Position numbers and translations under genes: made by a program. The notes below the pieces were generated by a model. That model did not search any database. It was not told where the DNA came from and saw nothing but the letters and a program-made list of their open reading frames with translations. 64,000 nucleotides of DNA from NCBI RefSeq assembly GCF_036959255.1, contig NZ_JAWMTI010000003.1:682001-746000 (forward strand), written 5' to 3'. Positions 1 to 9,459 of the stretch are shown one piece after another. This DNA comes from Olivibacter sp036959255. GTDB lineage: Bacteria; Bacteroidota; Bacteroidia; Sphingobacteriales; Sphingobacteriaceae. How positions within the stretch are numbered: position 1 is the first letter of the stretch; every line of letters begins with the position of its first letter.

Positions 1-74
1 TACTGTAAATCAATTACTTACAATTAATGACAATATTATGTCACGAATATTCATAAATAATATCGAAGTTTGCC

Positions 75-85
75 TAACACTGTTA
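75..85. promoter_or_regulatory. Putative TetR operator, copy 1 (upstream of the regulator gene)
   Basis: The 11-bp dyad TAACA-C-TGTTA lies 22 bp before the TetR start codon. The same 11 bp recur at 744-754, before the efflux operon. A palindrome repeated in front of both a TetR gene and its neighbouring pump fits an autoregulated repressor operator. The pairing is seen in the sequence; binding by this TetR is inferred. Confidence 0.6.
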
Positions 86-107
86 AATAACTTTAGGGGG
101 TTAAGAA

Positions 108-707
108 ATGGGAAGTAAAGAGCGTATTCAGCGGTTGAAGGATGAAAACAGAGTAAATATTCTAGACGCATCGCTCCAAATTGTCAAAGAAGAAGGATGG
201 CAGGCGCTGAGTATGCGGAAGATCGCTGATATTATAGAATATACGGCCCCGATGATATACGAGTATTTTGCTAATAAAGAGGCCATCTTAATGGAACTTG
301 CCGGAAGAGGTTACTTTATGTTGGCAAAAAGGGTAAGAGAAGCAAGAGATAAGGAGGTGAGCTTAGAGAAGCAGATAGAAGCCATGTGGCTTACATATTG
401 GGATTTTGCTTTTGAAGAGAAAGAGCTTTATCAATTGATGTATGGTGTCGGCACACAATGCTGTGAAATGGAAAAGACATTTCGATGTTTTGACTCACAT
501 GCGGTTCTCATAAGCGAAGTCATTAAAGAGATCATGAAGGCTAAACAGCCTGACGATGATATGGTTTGCAGAAAATATTTTACCTACTGGTCTATTATAC
601 ACGGTCTGATTTCAATTAATATGGTAAATAAAGGAAATGGCGAGGAGACAAATCAGCAAGTTCTTAAAGATGCGATATACGGCATAACCCGTTCATTGAC
701 CGATTAA
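108..707 (+). CDS. TetR/AcrR family transcriptional regulator
   Basis: A 199-aa one-domain repressor. The TetR-type DNA-binding helices occupy about residues 10-60: the helix-turn-helix follows GWQALSMRKIAD and ends in the typical Y-F-x-N-K-E-A-I-L stretch. The rest is an all-helical ligand/dimer domain. An AGGGGG sequence 7 bp before ATG supports the start. It lies just upstream of, and co-oriented with, a complete RND efflux operon, and the same palindrome precedes both units, so it most likely represses itself and the pump until an inducer binds. The ligand cannot be read from the sequence. Confidence 0.9.
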   Translation: MGSKERIQRLKDENRVNILDASLQIVKEEGWQALSMRKIADIIEYTAPMIYEYFANKEAILMELAGRGYFMLAKRVREARDKEVSLEKQIEAMWLTYWDFAFEEKELYQLMYGVGTQCCEMEKTFRCFDSHAVLISEVIKEIMKAKQPDDDMVCRKYFTYWSIIHGLISINMVNKGNGEETNQQVLKDAIYGITRSLTD

Positions 708-742
708 TTTTTTTTATTTAAATAATAACAATCGTAAATTAT

Positions 743-755
743 TTAACACTGTTAA
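743..755. promoter_or_regulatory. Putative TetR operator, copy 2 (upstream of the RND operon)
   Basis: A perfect 13-bp dyad, TTAACA-C-TGTTAA, sits 51 bp before the adaptor start codon. It contains the same 11 bp found at 75-85 before the TetR gene. This is the natural candidate for the repressor site controlling the pump operon. Confidence 0.62.
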
Positions 756-806
756 AAAAGGAGAAGAGAAACTCTCCAATTCACATCTAGTAATATATCA
801 AATAAA

Positions 807-2024
807 ATGAAACATCTATTTTCCAACATGACGTTTGAAATTTTTAACCCGTTATTTAACGTTGTTAAATTATTTAATAACGTAAATAGACTCACCTTTA
901 TAGCGTCTTCCATCTTTTTGTATAGCTGTTCTTCCGGTCAACAGCAACAAGGTGCTCCCCCACCGCCGTCACTACCTGTAATAACAATTAATTCGGGCGA
1001 AGAAACTGTTTTCCAGGAATATCCGGCTTCTATTGAAGGGACGGTGAATGTGGAAGTACGTCCGCAAGTAGGTGGGACACTGGATGCTATTTACGTCGAT
1101 GAGGGTGCAAAAGTAAAAAAAGGCCAACCGCTATTTAAAATAAATGATCGGCCTTACCGTGAACAGCTGAATCAGGCTTTAGCGAATCTCCATGCTGCAG
1201 AAGCTACGTTAGAAAATGCCGAGCTCGAAGTAGAGAAAAAGACCAGATTAGTTAACAATAAGGTACTGGCTGATTTTCAACTAAAAACGGCTATCGCCAC
1301 TCGGAACGGTGCTAAAGCGAATCTTCAGCAGGCGAAGGCAGGTGTTGAAAGTGCTAAAATCAACTTAGGCTATACACTTATTACTGCTCCGGTTGAAGGC
1401 TACATAGGTCGCTTAGTAAAAAAACAGGGAAGCTTAGTAAGTCCGTCTGACGTACAAGCACTTACAGAGTTGTCCGATATCCATGAGCTGCATGTCTATT
1501 TTGCCCTAGGTGAAAATGATTTTGTAAACTTCAAAAATAATTTCGAAGGGGCAACATTAGAAGAAAAAATCAAACATCTACCCCCGGTAACTCTAGTCCT
1601 GTCTGATCAAACGGCCTACCAACAAACCGGAAAAATTGATATGGTAGACGGCCAATTCGATAAAAATACAGGTGCTATTACACTAAGGGCAACTTTTCCT
1701 AATAAAGAGGGACTGCTTCGTTCAGGAAATACAGGTAAAATCCGCTTAGGTAAACAGCATGCAAAAGTACTGTTAGTCCCCCAGATGGCGACTTTAGAAA
1801 TGCAGGATAAAATATTTGTATATACGGTGAACGATAGTAACAAAGTGACTAAGCAAGCAATACAGGTTGTCGGTAAAAGCGGTGTCAACTACCTCGTGAA
1901 AAGTGGTATTGAAAACGGGGAAAACATTGTATACAAAGGCATGGACTTATTACAGGAAGGGCAGGTAATTGCTCCCCAAAAATTGAATACTGACAGCCTC
2001 AAGTTAACAGCATATAATAAATAA
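807..2024 (+). CDS. RND efflux periplasmic adaptor subunit (AcrA/MexA family lipoprotein)
   Basis: A 405-aa membrane-fusion protein linking inner-membrane pump to outer-membrane channel. A hydrophobic stretch ends in a lipobox (LYSC, Cys41), so the mature protein is probably lipid-anchored and starts with a Gln-rich linker. The split lipoyl/barrel-sandwich halves are near residues 65-95 (VRPQVGGTLDAIYVDEGAKV) and 190-210, flanking a helical hairpin. Beta-barrel and membrane-proximal domains follow. The n-region before the hydrophobic core is unusually long (about 27 residues) and its codons carry a 25-bp palindrome (859-883). No better downstream in-frame ATG exists except Met8. The pump gene starts 2 bp after the stop. 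Confidence 0.93.
   Translation: MKHLFSNMTFEIFNPLFNVVKLFNNVNRLTFIASSIFLYSCSSGQQQQGAPPPPSLPVITINSGEETVFQEYPASIEGTVNVEVRPQVGGTLDAIYVDEGAKVKKGQPLFKINDRPYREQLNQALANLHAAEATLENAELEVEKKTRLVNNKVLADFQLKTAIATRNGAKANLQQAKAGVESAKINLGYTLITAPVEGYIGRLVKKQGSLVSPSDVQALTELSDIHELHVYFALGENDFVNFKNNFEGATLEEKIKHLPPVTLVLSDQTAYQQTGKIDMVDGQFDKNTGAITLRATFPNKEGLLRSGNTGKIRLGKQHAKVLLVPQMATLEMQDKIFVYTVNDSNKVTKQAIQVVGKSGVNYLVKSGIENGENIVYKGMDLLQEGQVIAPQKLNTDSLKLTAYNK
859..883. repeat. 25-bp imperfect palindrome inside the 5' coding region of the adaptor gene
   Basis: Reading outward from 871, the two arms (ACGTTGTTAAAT / ATTTAATAACGT) pair with a single mismatched position. It covers codons 18-26 of the adaptor, in the unusually long stretch before the signal peptide. 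It may be an extra regulator site, an mRNA hairpin near the start, or A+T-rich coincidence. Confidence 0.4.
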
Positions 2025-2026
2025 TC

Positions 2027-5000
2027 ATGTTAAAGAGATTTATTGAAAGACCGGTATTAGCCACGGTCATATCCATACTACTCGTAATTCTAGGAGTTAT
2101 CGGGATTGTAAAATTGCCTTTGCAGCAATTTCCTGATATAGCTCCTCCAGCCGTACAGGTAACGGCTCTTTATCCAGGGGCCAACGCCGAAACTGTTCTC
2201 CGTGCGGTAGCACCTTCTTTAGAAGAATCTATAAATGGTGTTGAGAACATGAGTTACATGAGTTCTACTGCCAGTAACGACGGATCCTTGATGATTACGG
2301 TCTATTTCAAGCTGGGTACGGATCCCGATCAAGCTGCAGTAAATGTACAAAATCGCGTTGCACAGGCGACCAGTCAATTACCTGCCGAAGTTGTTCAGGC
2401 AGGTATTACGACGGCAAAACAACAGAACAGTTTGATCATGGTATTAGATCTTTATACAGAAGACGAAGGCACTTATGATCAAACTTTTATGACAAACTAT
2501 GCGCAAATCAATATCATCCCAGAGCTGAAGCGTATTCCAGGTGTAGGCCAGGCGCTGGTATTTGGTGGTAGTAAAGATTATTCTATGCGCGTTTGGTTGA
2601 ATCCCAATCAGATGGCCAGTTATAAATTAACACCTGGTGAAGTAATGGCAGCCATACAAGATAAAAACGTAGAAGCTGCGCCTGGAAAATTTGGTGAGAG
2701 CAGCAGTGAAGCCTTCGAATTTGTCATAAAATATAAAGGTAAGCTTAATCAGCCCAGCGATTATGAAAATATTATTATACGCGCAAATGCAGATGGATCA
2801 GTACTTAGACTTAAGGACGTAGCGCGTGTTGAGCTAGGTGCATATACCTATGCCAGCCATACACGCATTAACGGAAAAGCAGGTCTTAATATTGGCGTTA
2901 TGCAATTGGCAGGTTCAAATGCCAACGAAATACAAATTGGTATCCAGGAATTCATGGAAAAAGCAGCCAAAGATTTTCCAAAGGGTGTTAAGTACTTAGT
3001 ATTATATAACACTAAGGATTCATTGGATCAATCCATTGATCAGGTTAAACATACGCTGATCGAAGCATTTATTCTGGTATTTTTAGTGGTATTTATTTTC
3101 TTGCAAGATTTTAGATCGACGCTTATTCCGGCGATTGCTGTACCGGTCGCCATTATCGGGACGTTCTTCTTCATGCAGTTGTTTGGTTTCTCCATCAATT
3201 TGCTCACGCTTTTTGCGTTAGTATTAGCTATTGGGATTGTGGTGGATGATGCAATTGTGGTAGTGGAAGCGGTTCATGCGAAGATGGAACATCAGCACTT
3301 GCCGCCCAGAATTGCCACCACGTCAGCCATGAGCGAAATTACCGGGGCCATCATATCGATTACCTTGGTTATGTCGGCAGTGTTCTTACCCATTGGGTTC
3401 ATGGAAGGGTCAACAGGTGTATTTTATAGGCAATTTGCATTTACCTTAGCTATTGCTATTGTGCTTTCGGCAATCAATGCGTTAACACTTAGCCCTGCCT
3501 TGTGTGCCCTTTTCTTGAAAGAAACGCCTCATCATGGAGAAAAGAAACAACAATTAAGCTTCAAAGACAAATTCTTTGTAGGTTTTAATACAAGCTTTAA
3601 TCGTCTGACAAAAAATTACGTTGGCAGCTTACGTTTCTTAGTTCGTTACAAATGGTTCAGCATGGCTGGCTTAGCAGTGCTTTTAGTGCTAACCATTTTC
3701 ATGATTAGAAGAACACCTACAGGATTTATACCTTCCGAAGATCAAGGATTTATAGCCATCTCCCTTTCCATGCCTGTAGGTGCTTCTTTAGAGCGTACAA
3801 CGAATGCACTGAAAGAAGCAGAACAACATTTGCAAAATACGCCTTTTACGAAGACACTTAACATTATTTCGGGTTTCAACATCTTAACCCAAGCGACAAG
3901 CCCATCGGCCGGAGTTGCTTTTATCTTATTAAAGCCTCATGAAGAACGAGGTGAGGTAAAGGATATCAATGATATTATGGGCGTGGTAAATCAAAAACTG
4001 GCGGCCATTAAAGGGGCTAATTTCTTTGTATTTACCTTCCCCACCGTACCTGGCTTTAGTAATGTTGATGGATTGGATATGGTTTTGCAAGATCGCACAG
4101 GGGGTAAATTGGATAAATTCGGTCAAGTAGGGCAAACCTTTATTGGAGAACTGATGAAGCGTCCTGAAATCATGGTTGCCTTTACGACTTTCCGCGCTGA
4201 CTATCCACAATATGAGCTACAAGTTGACGATGTAAAGGCGGAGCAGCTTAGCGTCAGCACGCGCGATATTCTGCAAACCATGCAAGCTTATTTCGGAAGT
4301 TCGCAAGCATCCGATTTCAATCGGTTTGGAAAGTATTATCGCGTTATGATACAAGCCGATAAAACGGATCGTGCGGACCCCTCTTCCATGGACGGAATTT
4401 ATGTCAAGAATAGGATGGGTGAAATGGTACCTATTAACACCTTAGTTAAATTAGATCGTGTATATGGTCCGGAGACGGCATCACGTTATAATCTATTTAA
4501 TTCTATTGGTATTAATGCGATGCCAAATCCGGGCTTTAGTTCGGGTGACGCCATTAACGCCGTAGAAGAAGTAGCTAAACAATACCTTCCTTCCGGTTTT
4601 TCCTATGAATTTTCGGGAATGACCAAGGAAGAAATAACATCAGGGGGGCAATCGACCGTTATTTTCCTTTTATGTTTGGTATTCGTTTATTTCTTGTTAG
4701 CGGCTCAATATGAAAGTTATATACTTCCACTTGCCGTTATTCTATCTATTCCTACGGGTATTTTTGGTGTATTTGCGGCAATCGGAATGACAGGTATTGC
4801 AAACAATATTTATGTACAGGTAGCTCTGGTTATGCTTATCGGGTTATTGGCTAAAAATGCGATATTGATTGTTGAGTTTGCTGTGCAAGGGCGGAGAGCT
4901 GGAAAATCAATTGCTCTTGCAGCTTTAGAGGCCGCACAACTAAGGTTGAGACCTATCATTATGACTTCATTGGCTTTTGTAGTAGGCATGATACCGATGA

Positions 5001-5230
5001 TGAGCGCCAATGGTCCATCGGCTCAAGGAAACCACTCGATCAGTATTGGTGCTGCAGGGGGAATGTTATCGGGCGTTATCTTAGGTCTCTTTATTATCCC
5101 CGTGCTCTTCATTGTTTTTCAACACTTGCAAGAACGTGTTTCCGGTGCACCCAAACAAGTAGGCGATGCTTCACACGATCAGCAAAGTAAAGAAATAGTG
5201 GCGGTATCTGATACGATCCCCTTAAGTTAA
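2027..5230 (+). CDS. HAE1-family RND multidrug efflux transporter (AcrB/MexB-like)
   Basis: A 1067-aa inner-membrane proton/drug antiporter, full length for the family. An N-terminal transmembrane helix begins LKRFIERPVLATVISI. Two large periplasmic porter loops follow, each before a block of helices. Proton-relay residues are present: Asp407-Asp408 in the fourth helix (GIVVDDAIVVVEA, same numbering as E. coli AcrB) and Lys in the tenth (LAKNAILIVEFA). The Asp-Asp pair and lack of metal-relay methionines separate it from the CusA-type pump at 24.7 kb. It starts 2 bp after the adaptor stop and is 29 bp from the channel gene, so the three form one operon. Confidence 0.95.
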   Translation: MLKRFIERPVLATVISILLVILGVIGIVKLPLQQFPDIAPPAVQVTALYPGANAETVLRAVAPSLEESINGVENMSYMSSTASNDGSLMITVYFKLGTDPDQAAVNVQNRVAQATSQLPAEVVQAGITTAKQQNSLIMVLDLYTEDEGTYDQTFMTNYAQINIIPELKRIPGVGQALVFGGSKDYSMRVWLNPNQMASYKLTPGEVMAAIQDKNVEAAPGKFGESSSEAFEFVIKYKGKLNQPSDYENIIIRANADGSVLRLKDVARVELGAYTYASHTRINGKAGLNIGVMQLAGSNANEIQIGIQEFMEKAAKDFPKGVKYLVLYNTKDSLDQSIDQVKHTLIEAFILVFLVVFIFLQDFRSTLIPAIAVPVAIIGTFFFMQLFGFSINLLTLFALVLAIGIVVDDAIVVVEAVHAKMEHQHLPPRIATTSAMSEITGAIISITLVMSAVFLPIGFMEGSTGVFYRQFAFTLAIAIVLSAINALTLSPALCALFLKETPHHGEKKQQLSFKDKFFVGFNTSFNRLTKNYVGSLRFLVRYKWFSMAGLAVLLVLTIFMIRRTPTGFIPSEDQGFIAISLSMPVGASLERTTNALKEAEQHLQNTPFTKTLNIISGFNILTQATSPSAGVAFILLKPHEERGEVKDINDIMGVVNQKLAAIKGANFFVFTFPTVPGFSNVDGLDMVLQDRTGGKLDKFGQVGQTFIGELMKRPEIMVAFTTFRADYPQYELQVDDVKAEQLSVSTRDILQTMQAYFGSSQASDFNRFGKYYRVMIQADKTDRADPSSMDGIYVKNRMGEMVPINTLVKLDRVYGPETASRYNLFNSIGINAMPNPGFSSGDAINAVEEVAKQYLPSGFSYEFSGMTKEEITSGGQSTVIFLLCLVFVYFLLAAQYESYILPLAVILSIPTGIFGVFAAIGMTGIANNIYVQVALVMLIGLLAKNAILIVEFAVQGRRAGKSIALAALEAAQLRLRPIIMTSLAFVVGMIPMMSANGPSAQGNHSISIGAAGGMLSGVILGLFIIPVLFIVFQHLQERVSGAPKQVGDASHDQQSKEIVAVSDTIPLS

Positions 5231-5259
5231 TATCATGAAGGATAACAATATTCTAAAAA

Positions 5260-6675
5260 ATGAACAGTAAATTAAATCTCTTTATAATCTTCGTTTTGCA
5301 GGCATTCTTTTTCGCCTGCAAAACAACGGACAAGGCTATTCATACCGAAGCGCCGATTCCAGGCAATTTTCGGAATGCGGAAGTGCTTTCTGATGATTCA
5401 ATTAGTATAGCCAATATTCCCTGGCGTGATTTTTTTGGCGACGCTACCTTACAAAAACTAATTGATACCGCTATTACGCACAATGTTGATTTGCAGTTAG
5501 CTATTAAAAATATAGATGCTGCGCAAGCTACCTTGAAGCAAGCAAGAGCTGGTTATACCCCGAATGTAAATTTACAAGTAAGTGCAAACAGTACGAATCC
5601 ATCAAATAATAGTTTAAATGGAATAAGCTTAAATCAATTTCTAGGAAGCAACCACATCGAAGATTACACGGCGGCTTTGGCCCTGTCCTGGGAAGCCGAT
5701 ATATGGGGTAAAATAAAGAATCAAAAGGCGGAAGCCCTGGCTGCCTACTTGCAAACAGAGGAAGCAAAAAAAGCTGTGCAAACACAAATTGTCTCTTATG
5801 TAGCACAAGGCTATTATAATTTACTTATGCTGCATGAACAATTAAAGATTGCCCGCCAGAATTTAGCCTTAAATGATAGTACATTAAATATCATCCAACA
5901 ACAATATGATGTAGGTGAAATTACGCTTCTGGGCCTGGAACAAGCGGAAGCGCAACGATTGGCTGCAGCATCTTTAATTCCGGATTTCGAACAACAGATT
6001 AATATACAAGAAAATGCATTAAGTATTTTAAGCGGCAAACTTCCAGAAGCTATTGCCATGCAAAGCACCTTGGATGATATTAGAATCCCGGAAAAAATTA
6101 GTGCCGGGGTACCGTCATTATTGTTAAGCAGACGACCTGACGTGAAACAGGCTGAATTAGCCGTTGTGGCTGCTCGCGCGAATCAGCGGTATGCCAGAGC
6201 AAGCATGTATCCTTCATTGACCATAAGTGCACAAGGAGGGGTTAACTCTTTTAAGTCGAGCAATTGGTTCAATATTCCAGCGTCGTTATTTGGTACGGTA
6301 GCAGGAGGAATCGCACAGCCTATTTTGCAACGTAGACAGCTAAAAACAAACTACGAATTAGCCGCAATTAATCATGAAAAAAGCGTTATTCAATTTAAGC
6401 AGTCAGTTATTACCGCTGTGGGAGAAGTTTCCGATGCACTAATTGCATTAAATAAATTAGAAGAAAAGCAATCTATAGCTTTGAATCGTACCAATAAGCT
6501 TCAAAGTGCCATCCATAATGCGGATTTACTATTCAATACAGGAATGGCAAACTACTTGGAAGTTATCACCGCGCAGAGCAATGTCTTACAGAGTGAACTT
6601 GAATTAGCGCAGATCAAAAAGTCTCAATTGGTAGCAGTAGTCGATTTGTACCGCTCCTTAGGTGGTGGTTGGTAA
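5260..6675 (+). CDS. RND outer-membrane factor, OprM/NodT-type TolC lipoprotein
   Basis: A 471-aa outer-membrane channel. A lipoprotein signal ends FFFACK (Cys20). Two repeated OEP halves follow, each with long amphipathic helices: about 65-255 (AITHNVDLQLAIKNI, AALALSWEADIWGKIKNQ) and 270-465 (SRRPDVKQAELAVVAARANQ). The ALSWEADIWGK and RRPDV motifs are characteristic of the NodT/OprM branch. It is the last gene of the TetR-linked efflux operon and completes the tripartite pump. Confidence 0.93.
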   Translation: MNSKLNLFIIFVLQAFFFACKTTDKAIHTEAPIPGNFRNAEVLSDDSISIANIPWRDFFGDATLQKLIDTAITHNVDLQLAIKNIDAAQATLKQARAGYTPNVNLQVSANSTNPSNNSLNGISLNQFLGSNHIEDYTAALALSWEADIWGKIKNQKAEALAAYLQTEEAKKAVQTQIVSYVAQGYYNLLMLHEQLKIARQNLALNDSTLNIIQQQYDVGEITLLGLEQAEAQRLAAASLIPDFEQQINIQENALSILSGKLPEAIAMQSTLDDIRIPEKISAGVPSLLLSRRPDVKQAELAVVAARANQRYARASMYPSLTISAQGGVNSFKSSNWFNIPASLFGTVAGGIAQPILQRRQLKTNYELAAINHEKSVIQFKQSVITAVGEVSDALIALNKLEEKQSIALNRTNKLQSAIHNADLLFNTGMANYLEVITAQSNVLQSELELAQIKKSQLVAVVDLYRSLGGGW

Positions 6676-6728
6676 AAGACCGAACAAAAACCAATAGGAT
6701 TTGTTTATCTGTTATTAAATAATAATTC

Positions 6729-6959
6729 ATGTGGAAAGAAAACAACAATAGTTTATATAAGCATTTTGAATTTAACAATTTTTCAGATGCTTTTGCCTTT
6801 ATGACGAAAGTGGCCTTATTGGCGGAATCATCTCAACATCATCCGAGGTGGACTAACGAATGGAATAAAGTGGAGATTTGGTTGTCAACCCATGATCAGG
6901 GAAACGTAGTAACAGAGAAAGATCGAAAATTAGCTATTGCAATCGATAAGCTTGTATAA
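6729..6959 (+). CDS. phhB: 4a-hydroxytetrahydrobiopterin dehydratase (pterin-4a-carbinolamine dehydratase)
   Basis: A small 76-aa enzyme that dehydrates 4a-hydroxytetrahydrobiopterin, recycling the cofactor of aromatic amino-acid hydroxylases. The family signature is present: F-x-F-x3-F-x2-AFAFM near the start, the active-site His37-His38-Pro39 followed by W-x-N, and a second His55-Asp56 in WLSTHD. It is slightly short at the N-terminus compared with the usual 90-110 aa, but every catalytic residue is present. It stands alone and is closed by a strong hairpin terminator overlapping its stop codon. Confidence 0.9.
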   Translation: MWKENNNSLYKHFEFNNFSDAFAFMTKVALLAESSQHHPRWTNEWNKVEIWLSTHDQGNVVTEKDRKLAIAIDKLV

Positions 6960-7245
6960 AAAAGGTGTCTATGATTTGCATAGACACCTTTTTTATATTA
7001 AACACACCCTCTATTTTGATATGCTGGAAAACAGCTATATTCATATTCATAAGTTCAAAAACTGTAGACCCTTTTGTCTTTATAACCGCTGAACCTATTG
7101 TAATTTCATTACACCGAGCAACGTAACAATCACTTTCATATAGATATTTTTCGATTGCTTTTTTACTTGGATCAGCCAGTAGTAACAGATCCCAAGGGTA
7201 ATTGCTATTGATGACAATCAACTCGATCAACATATTTGTGTCCAT
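6934..7245 (-). pseudogene. GNAT-family acetyltransferase remnant, 3' part missing
   Basis: The first 72 residues look like the N-terminal half of a GNAT N-acetyltransferase: the LADPSKKAIEKYL helix, then strands CYVARCNEITIGSAVIK and TVFELMNMNIAV. The family next needs the acetyl-CoA-binding Q/R-x-x-G-x-G/A loop. Here the frame instead continues into unrelated residues, reads through the phhB terminator hairpin, and ends inside phhB. The acetyl-CoA site is therefore absent and the gene is probably a deletion remnant. A short genuine protein of unknown function is less likely. Confidence 0.6.
6958..6994 (+). terminator. Rho-independent terminator of phhB
   Basis: A perfect 16-bp stem (6958-6973 pairing with 6979-6994) has a 5-nt loop, a run of A on the left and T on the right. 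The A/T tails on both sides would allow it to work in both directions. It overlaps the 3' end of the truncated acetyltransferase frame on the opposite strand. Confidence 0.9.
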
Positions 7246-7254
7246 CAGACAAAC

Positions 7255-8916
7255 TTAATGAATCGCTTGAAGTTCGACCAGCGAAAAGTTTGTCAAAGTT
7301 GTCGATCTAGTTTTATAATTAAGGAAATCCCACTTCAACTTCGTAATATGATAGTGGTCAAAAGTCTCCAATACCCTTAGCTGGTAACGTGTTTTCAGGT
7401 CTTCAATAGCAGTAGTAGGTAGAAAAATCAGTTGTCTTTCGCCATTTTTTGGCTTTAAAAGTGATTTATCACGTACATATTCTACACGATTCGGTGCATA
7501 AAAGTCAAATGCAAAACTATGCCCTTCATAATTTTTCACTATTTCATTCGGATAATGATTCTGTAACCAGATGCCGGCCATCATACCAGCTTGATAGCGC
7601 AATAAGGTCGGGTAAAAAAAAATATAAGCGAACAACATAAAAATGATTGCTAAAGAAGCACTCCGACAAATTAGATTTTGAACACTTACCTGAAAAAACT
7701 TAAAATAAACAGTAGCAGTGATAAGCAGTGTTAAAAAAATAAAAAGGAATTTGAAAGGGACATTAAAAATCATTGCTATTCCTATCAAAAGGGAGCAGAC
7801 TAATGCAAAAACAACATGTTGTATAATTGAAATTGTTTTCAATGACTTCTTCCCCAGCTGAGTAAGACATGAAGCAGTGATGAGTGAAAAATACGGAAAG
7901 ATGATAATGATATAGTGGGGTAATTGAAACTTTGAAAAGGAAAAAAGAAGAAAAGCGACAAGAGCATTACTATTCACTATAAGGGTAACATGTTTCCGTT
8001 TGCCCATAATTGATCGCTTTTTCAGCTTATTGAATACGGCCATATAGAAAATCACACTCCAAGGCAAAAAGGCCCACAACGTTGTGTGCAGAAAAAAACT
8101 GACATCTCCCTTCCCTTTAATTGGTCCAGTATTGAAAAACCGACCAAACTGACTATCCCAAAAAAAGAAGCGGATGCCAGAAACATTTTGTCGATTAAAA
8201 ACTACCTTTTCGGGGTGCATGTCGAACTGTGCATAAAGTGCATATAGTTCAGGTAAAATAAATAGGCCAACTAAAAGGATCGCAAGCCACCACTTCATTT
8301 TAAGTAGTTCCTTATATTGAGCTGTGATTATCCAATAAATGACAAAACCAGCTAATACCGGAATGATCACAAAAATTCCTTTTACCATAATACCACATGC
8401 CAAAAAGAATGAACCCGGAATGATCTGATATGGCGAAGAACGATAAGCCAAATAATAGTGAAAAACACTAGCCGATGTAAACGTTGTTAAGTAAATCTCG
8501 GCTCTTACGTCAAAATTTGAAATCACGACATGGAAGGCCGTCATATATACGATGACAGCAATCAATGCGGACTTTTTATCATATAATGCAGAACCCAGCA
8601 AATAAAGGTAGTAACTACCAAGCCATCCGATCAAGAGAGAAGGAAGCTTATACGCCCATCCACTTACCCCAAAAAACTCAAAGGAACTTGCTGCTAACCA
8701 AAATGTTAAATGTGGTTTATCCAACCAATCCTCTCCCCTTACATATAGGTTCAACCAATCATCATAGTGCAACATATTTTTGGCGATCGATGCATAGAGA
8801 GCCCCGTCGGGTTCCATCACCCCACCAAAGAGACTCAAAATACTTATAGATGCGATAATCAATAGTAGAATACCATAGGTTCTTTCTTCTTGATGAATTG
8901 TTCTGTATTTTCTCAT
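7255..8916 (-). CDS. GT39/ArnT-like membrane glycosyltransferase
   Basis: A 553-aa GT-C-fold glycosyltransferase of the dolichyl-phosphate-mannose / 4-amino-4-deoxy-arabinose transferase superfamily, with about 11-12 predicted membrane helices. The first periplasmic loop has the acidic catalytic motif E35-P-D37-GALYASIA, followed by the conserved DKPHLTFWL. The soluble C-terminal part is short. Such enzymes move a sugar from a polyprenyl-phosphate donor to a lipid, glycan or protein on the outer face of the inner membrane. The start codon overlaps the stop of the upstream GtrA-like gene by 4 bp, indicating translational coupling. The acceptor is unknown. Confidence 0.82.
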   Translation of the reverse strand: MRKYRTIHQEERTYGILLLIIASISILSLFGGVMEPDGALYASIAKNMLHYDDWLNLYVRGEDWLDKPHLTFWLAASSFEFFGVSGWAYKLPSLLIGWLGSYYLYLLGSALYDKKSALIAVIVYMTAFHVVISNFDVRAEIYLTTFTSASVFHYYLAYRSSPYQIIPGSFFLACGIMVKGIFVIIPVLAGFVIYWIITAQYKELLKMKWWLAILLVGLFILPELYALYAQFDMHPEKVVFNRQNVSGIRFFFWDSQFGRFFNTGPIKGKGDVSFFLHTTLWAFLPWSVIFYMAVFNKLKKRSIMGKRKHVTLIVNSNALVAFLLFSFSKFQLPHYIIIIFPYFSLITASCLTQLGKKSLKTISIIQHVVFALVCSLLIGIAMIFNVPFKFLFIFLTLLITATVYFKFFQVSVQNLICRSASLAIIFMLFAYIFFYPTLLRYQAGMMAGIWLQNHYPNEIVKNYEGHSFAFDFYAPNRVEYVRDKSLLKPKNGERQLIFLPTTAIEDLKTRYQLRVLETFDHYHITKLKWDFLNYKTRSTTLTNFSLVELQAIH

Positions 8917-9317
8917 TGCTGCTGCTTAAAAATCCGCTGGTCTTTAAATGTTATGAAATTATTTACCAAAAAATTCCATATAAATACCAATCCAATCGCA
9001 ATACACTTGCTTAGATAAAAGTTAAGGTTACAGTACTGAACCAAACAAAACACAAGAAAAGTGTTTAATGCCAAACCAATTAAACTAAAAAGGGCAAAAT
9101 AGCCGAATTGAAAACCTATTTTACCTTTATTATTAAATGTCCAGAATTTATTGAGGCAAAAATTACTCAATACAGCCATCGAAAATCCGATACCGTTGGC
9201 TGCGTACTGATTCAAACCAATCCGTTCCTTAAAAAACCAAGTGAACAAAAAATCTATAATGAATCCTATTCCTCCTGTTATCGCAAACTTTACAACTTTC
9301 CACATCTTATGTCCCAT
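8913..9317 (-). CDS. GtrA-family membrane protein
   Basis: A 134-aa protein with four predicted transmembrane helices and the GtrA signature: an N-terminal VVKFAITGGIGFIIDFLFTW, a central NGIGFSMAVLSNFCLNKFWTF, and a final FIWNFLVNNFITF. GtrA proteins are thought to flip or supply polyprenyl-phosphate-linked sugars for cell-surface glycosylation. The 4-bp overlap with the GT39-type transferase downstream fits a donor-supply plus transferase pair. Met5 is an alternative start. Confidence 0.85.
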   Translation of the reverse strand: MGHKMWKVVKFAITGGIGFIIDFLFTWFFKERIGLNQYAANGIGFSMAVLSNFCLNKFWTFNNKGKIGFQFGYFALFSLIGLALNTFLVFCLVQYCNLNFYLSKCIAIGLVFIWNFLVNNFITFKDQRIFKQQQ

Positions 9318-9459
9318 AAAAGAAAGAATTATGTATTAAAAAACGGTAAGAAAAACCGTTGATTCACAAAACATAACGAAATCATAATGACTATTTAATA
9401 TAGGAACAGTTTAAGCGTATGCCGAACCTTTGGACAATAATAATTTCGTAGCATTTTTT

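Noticed and set aside
851..890. Insertion-sequence end or attachment site at the palindrome in the adaptor gene
   Set aside because: No transposase, target duplication or second copy is present; an operator or hairpin is simpler.
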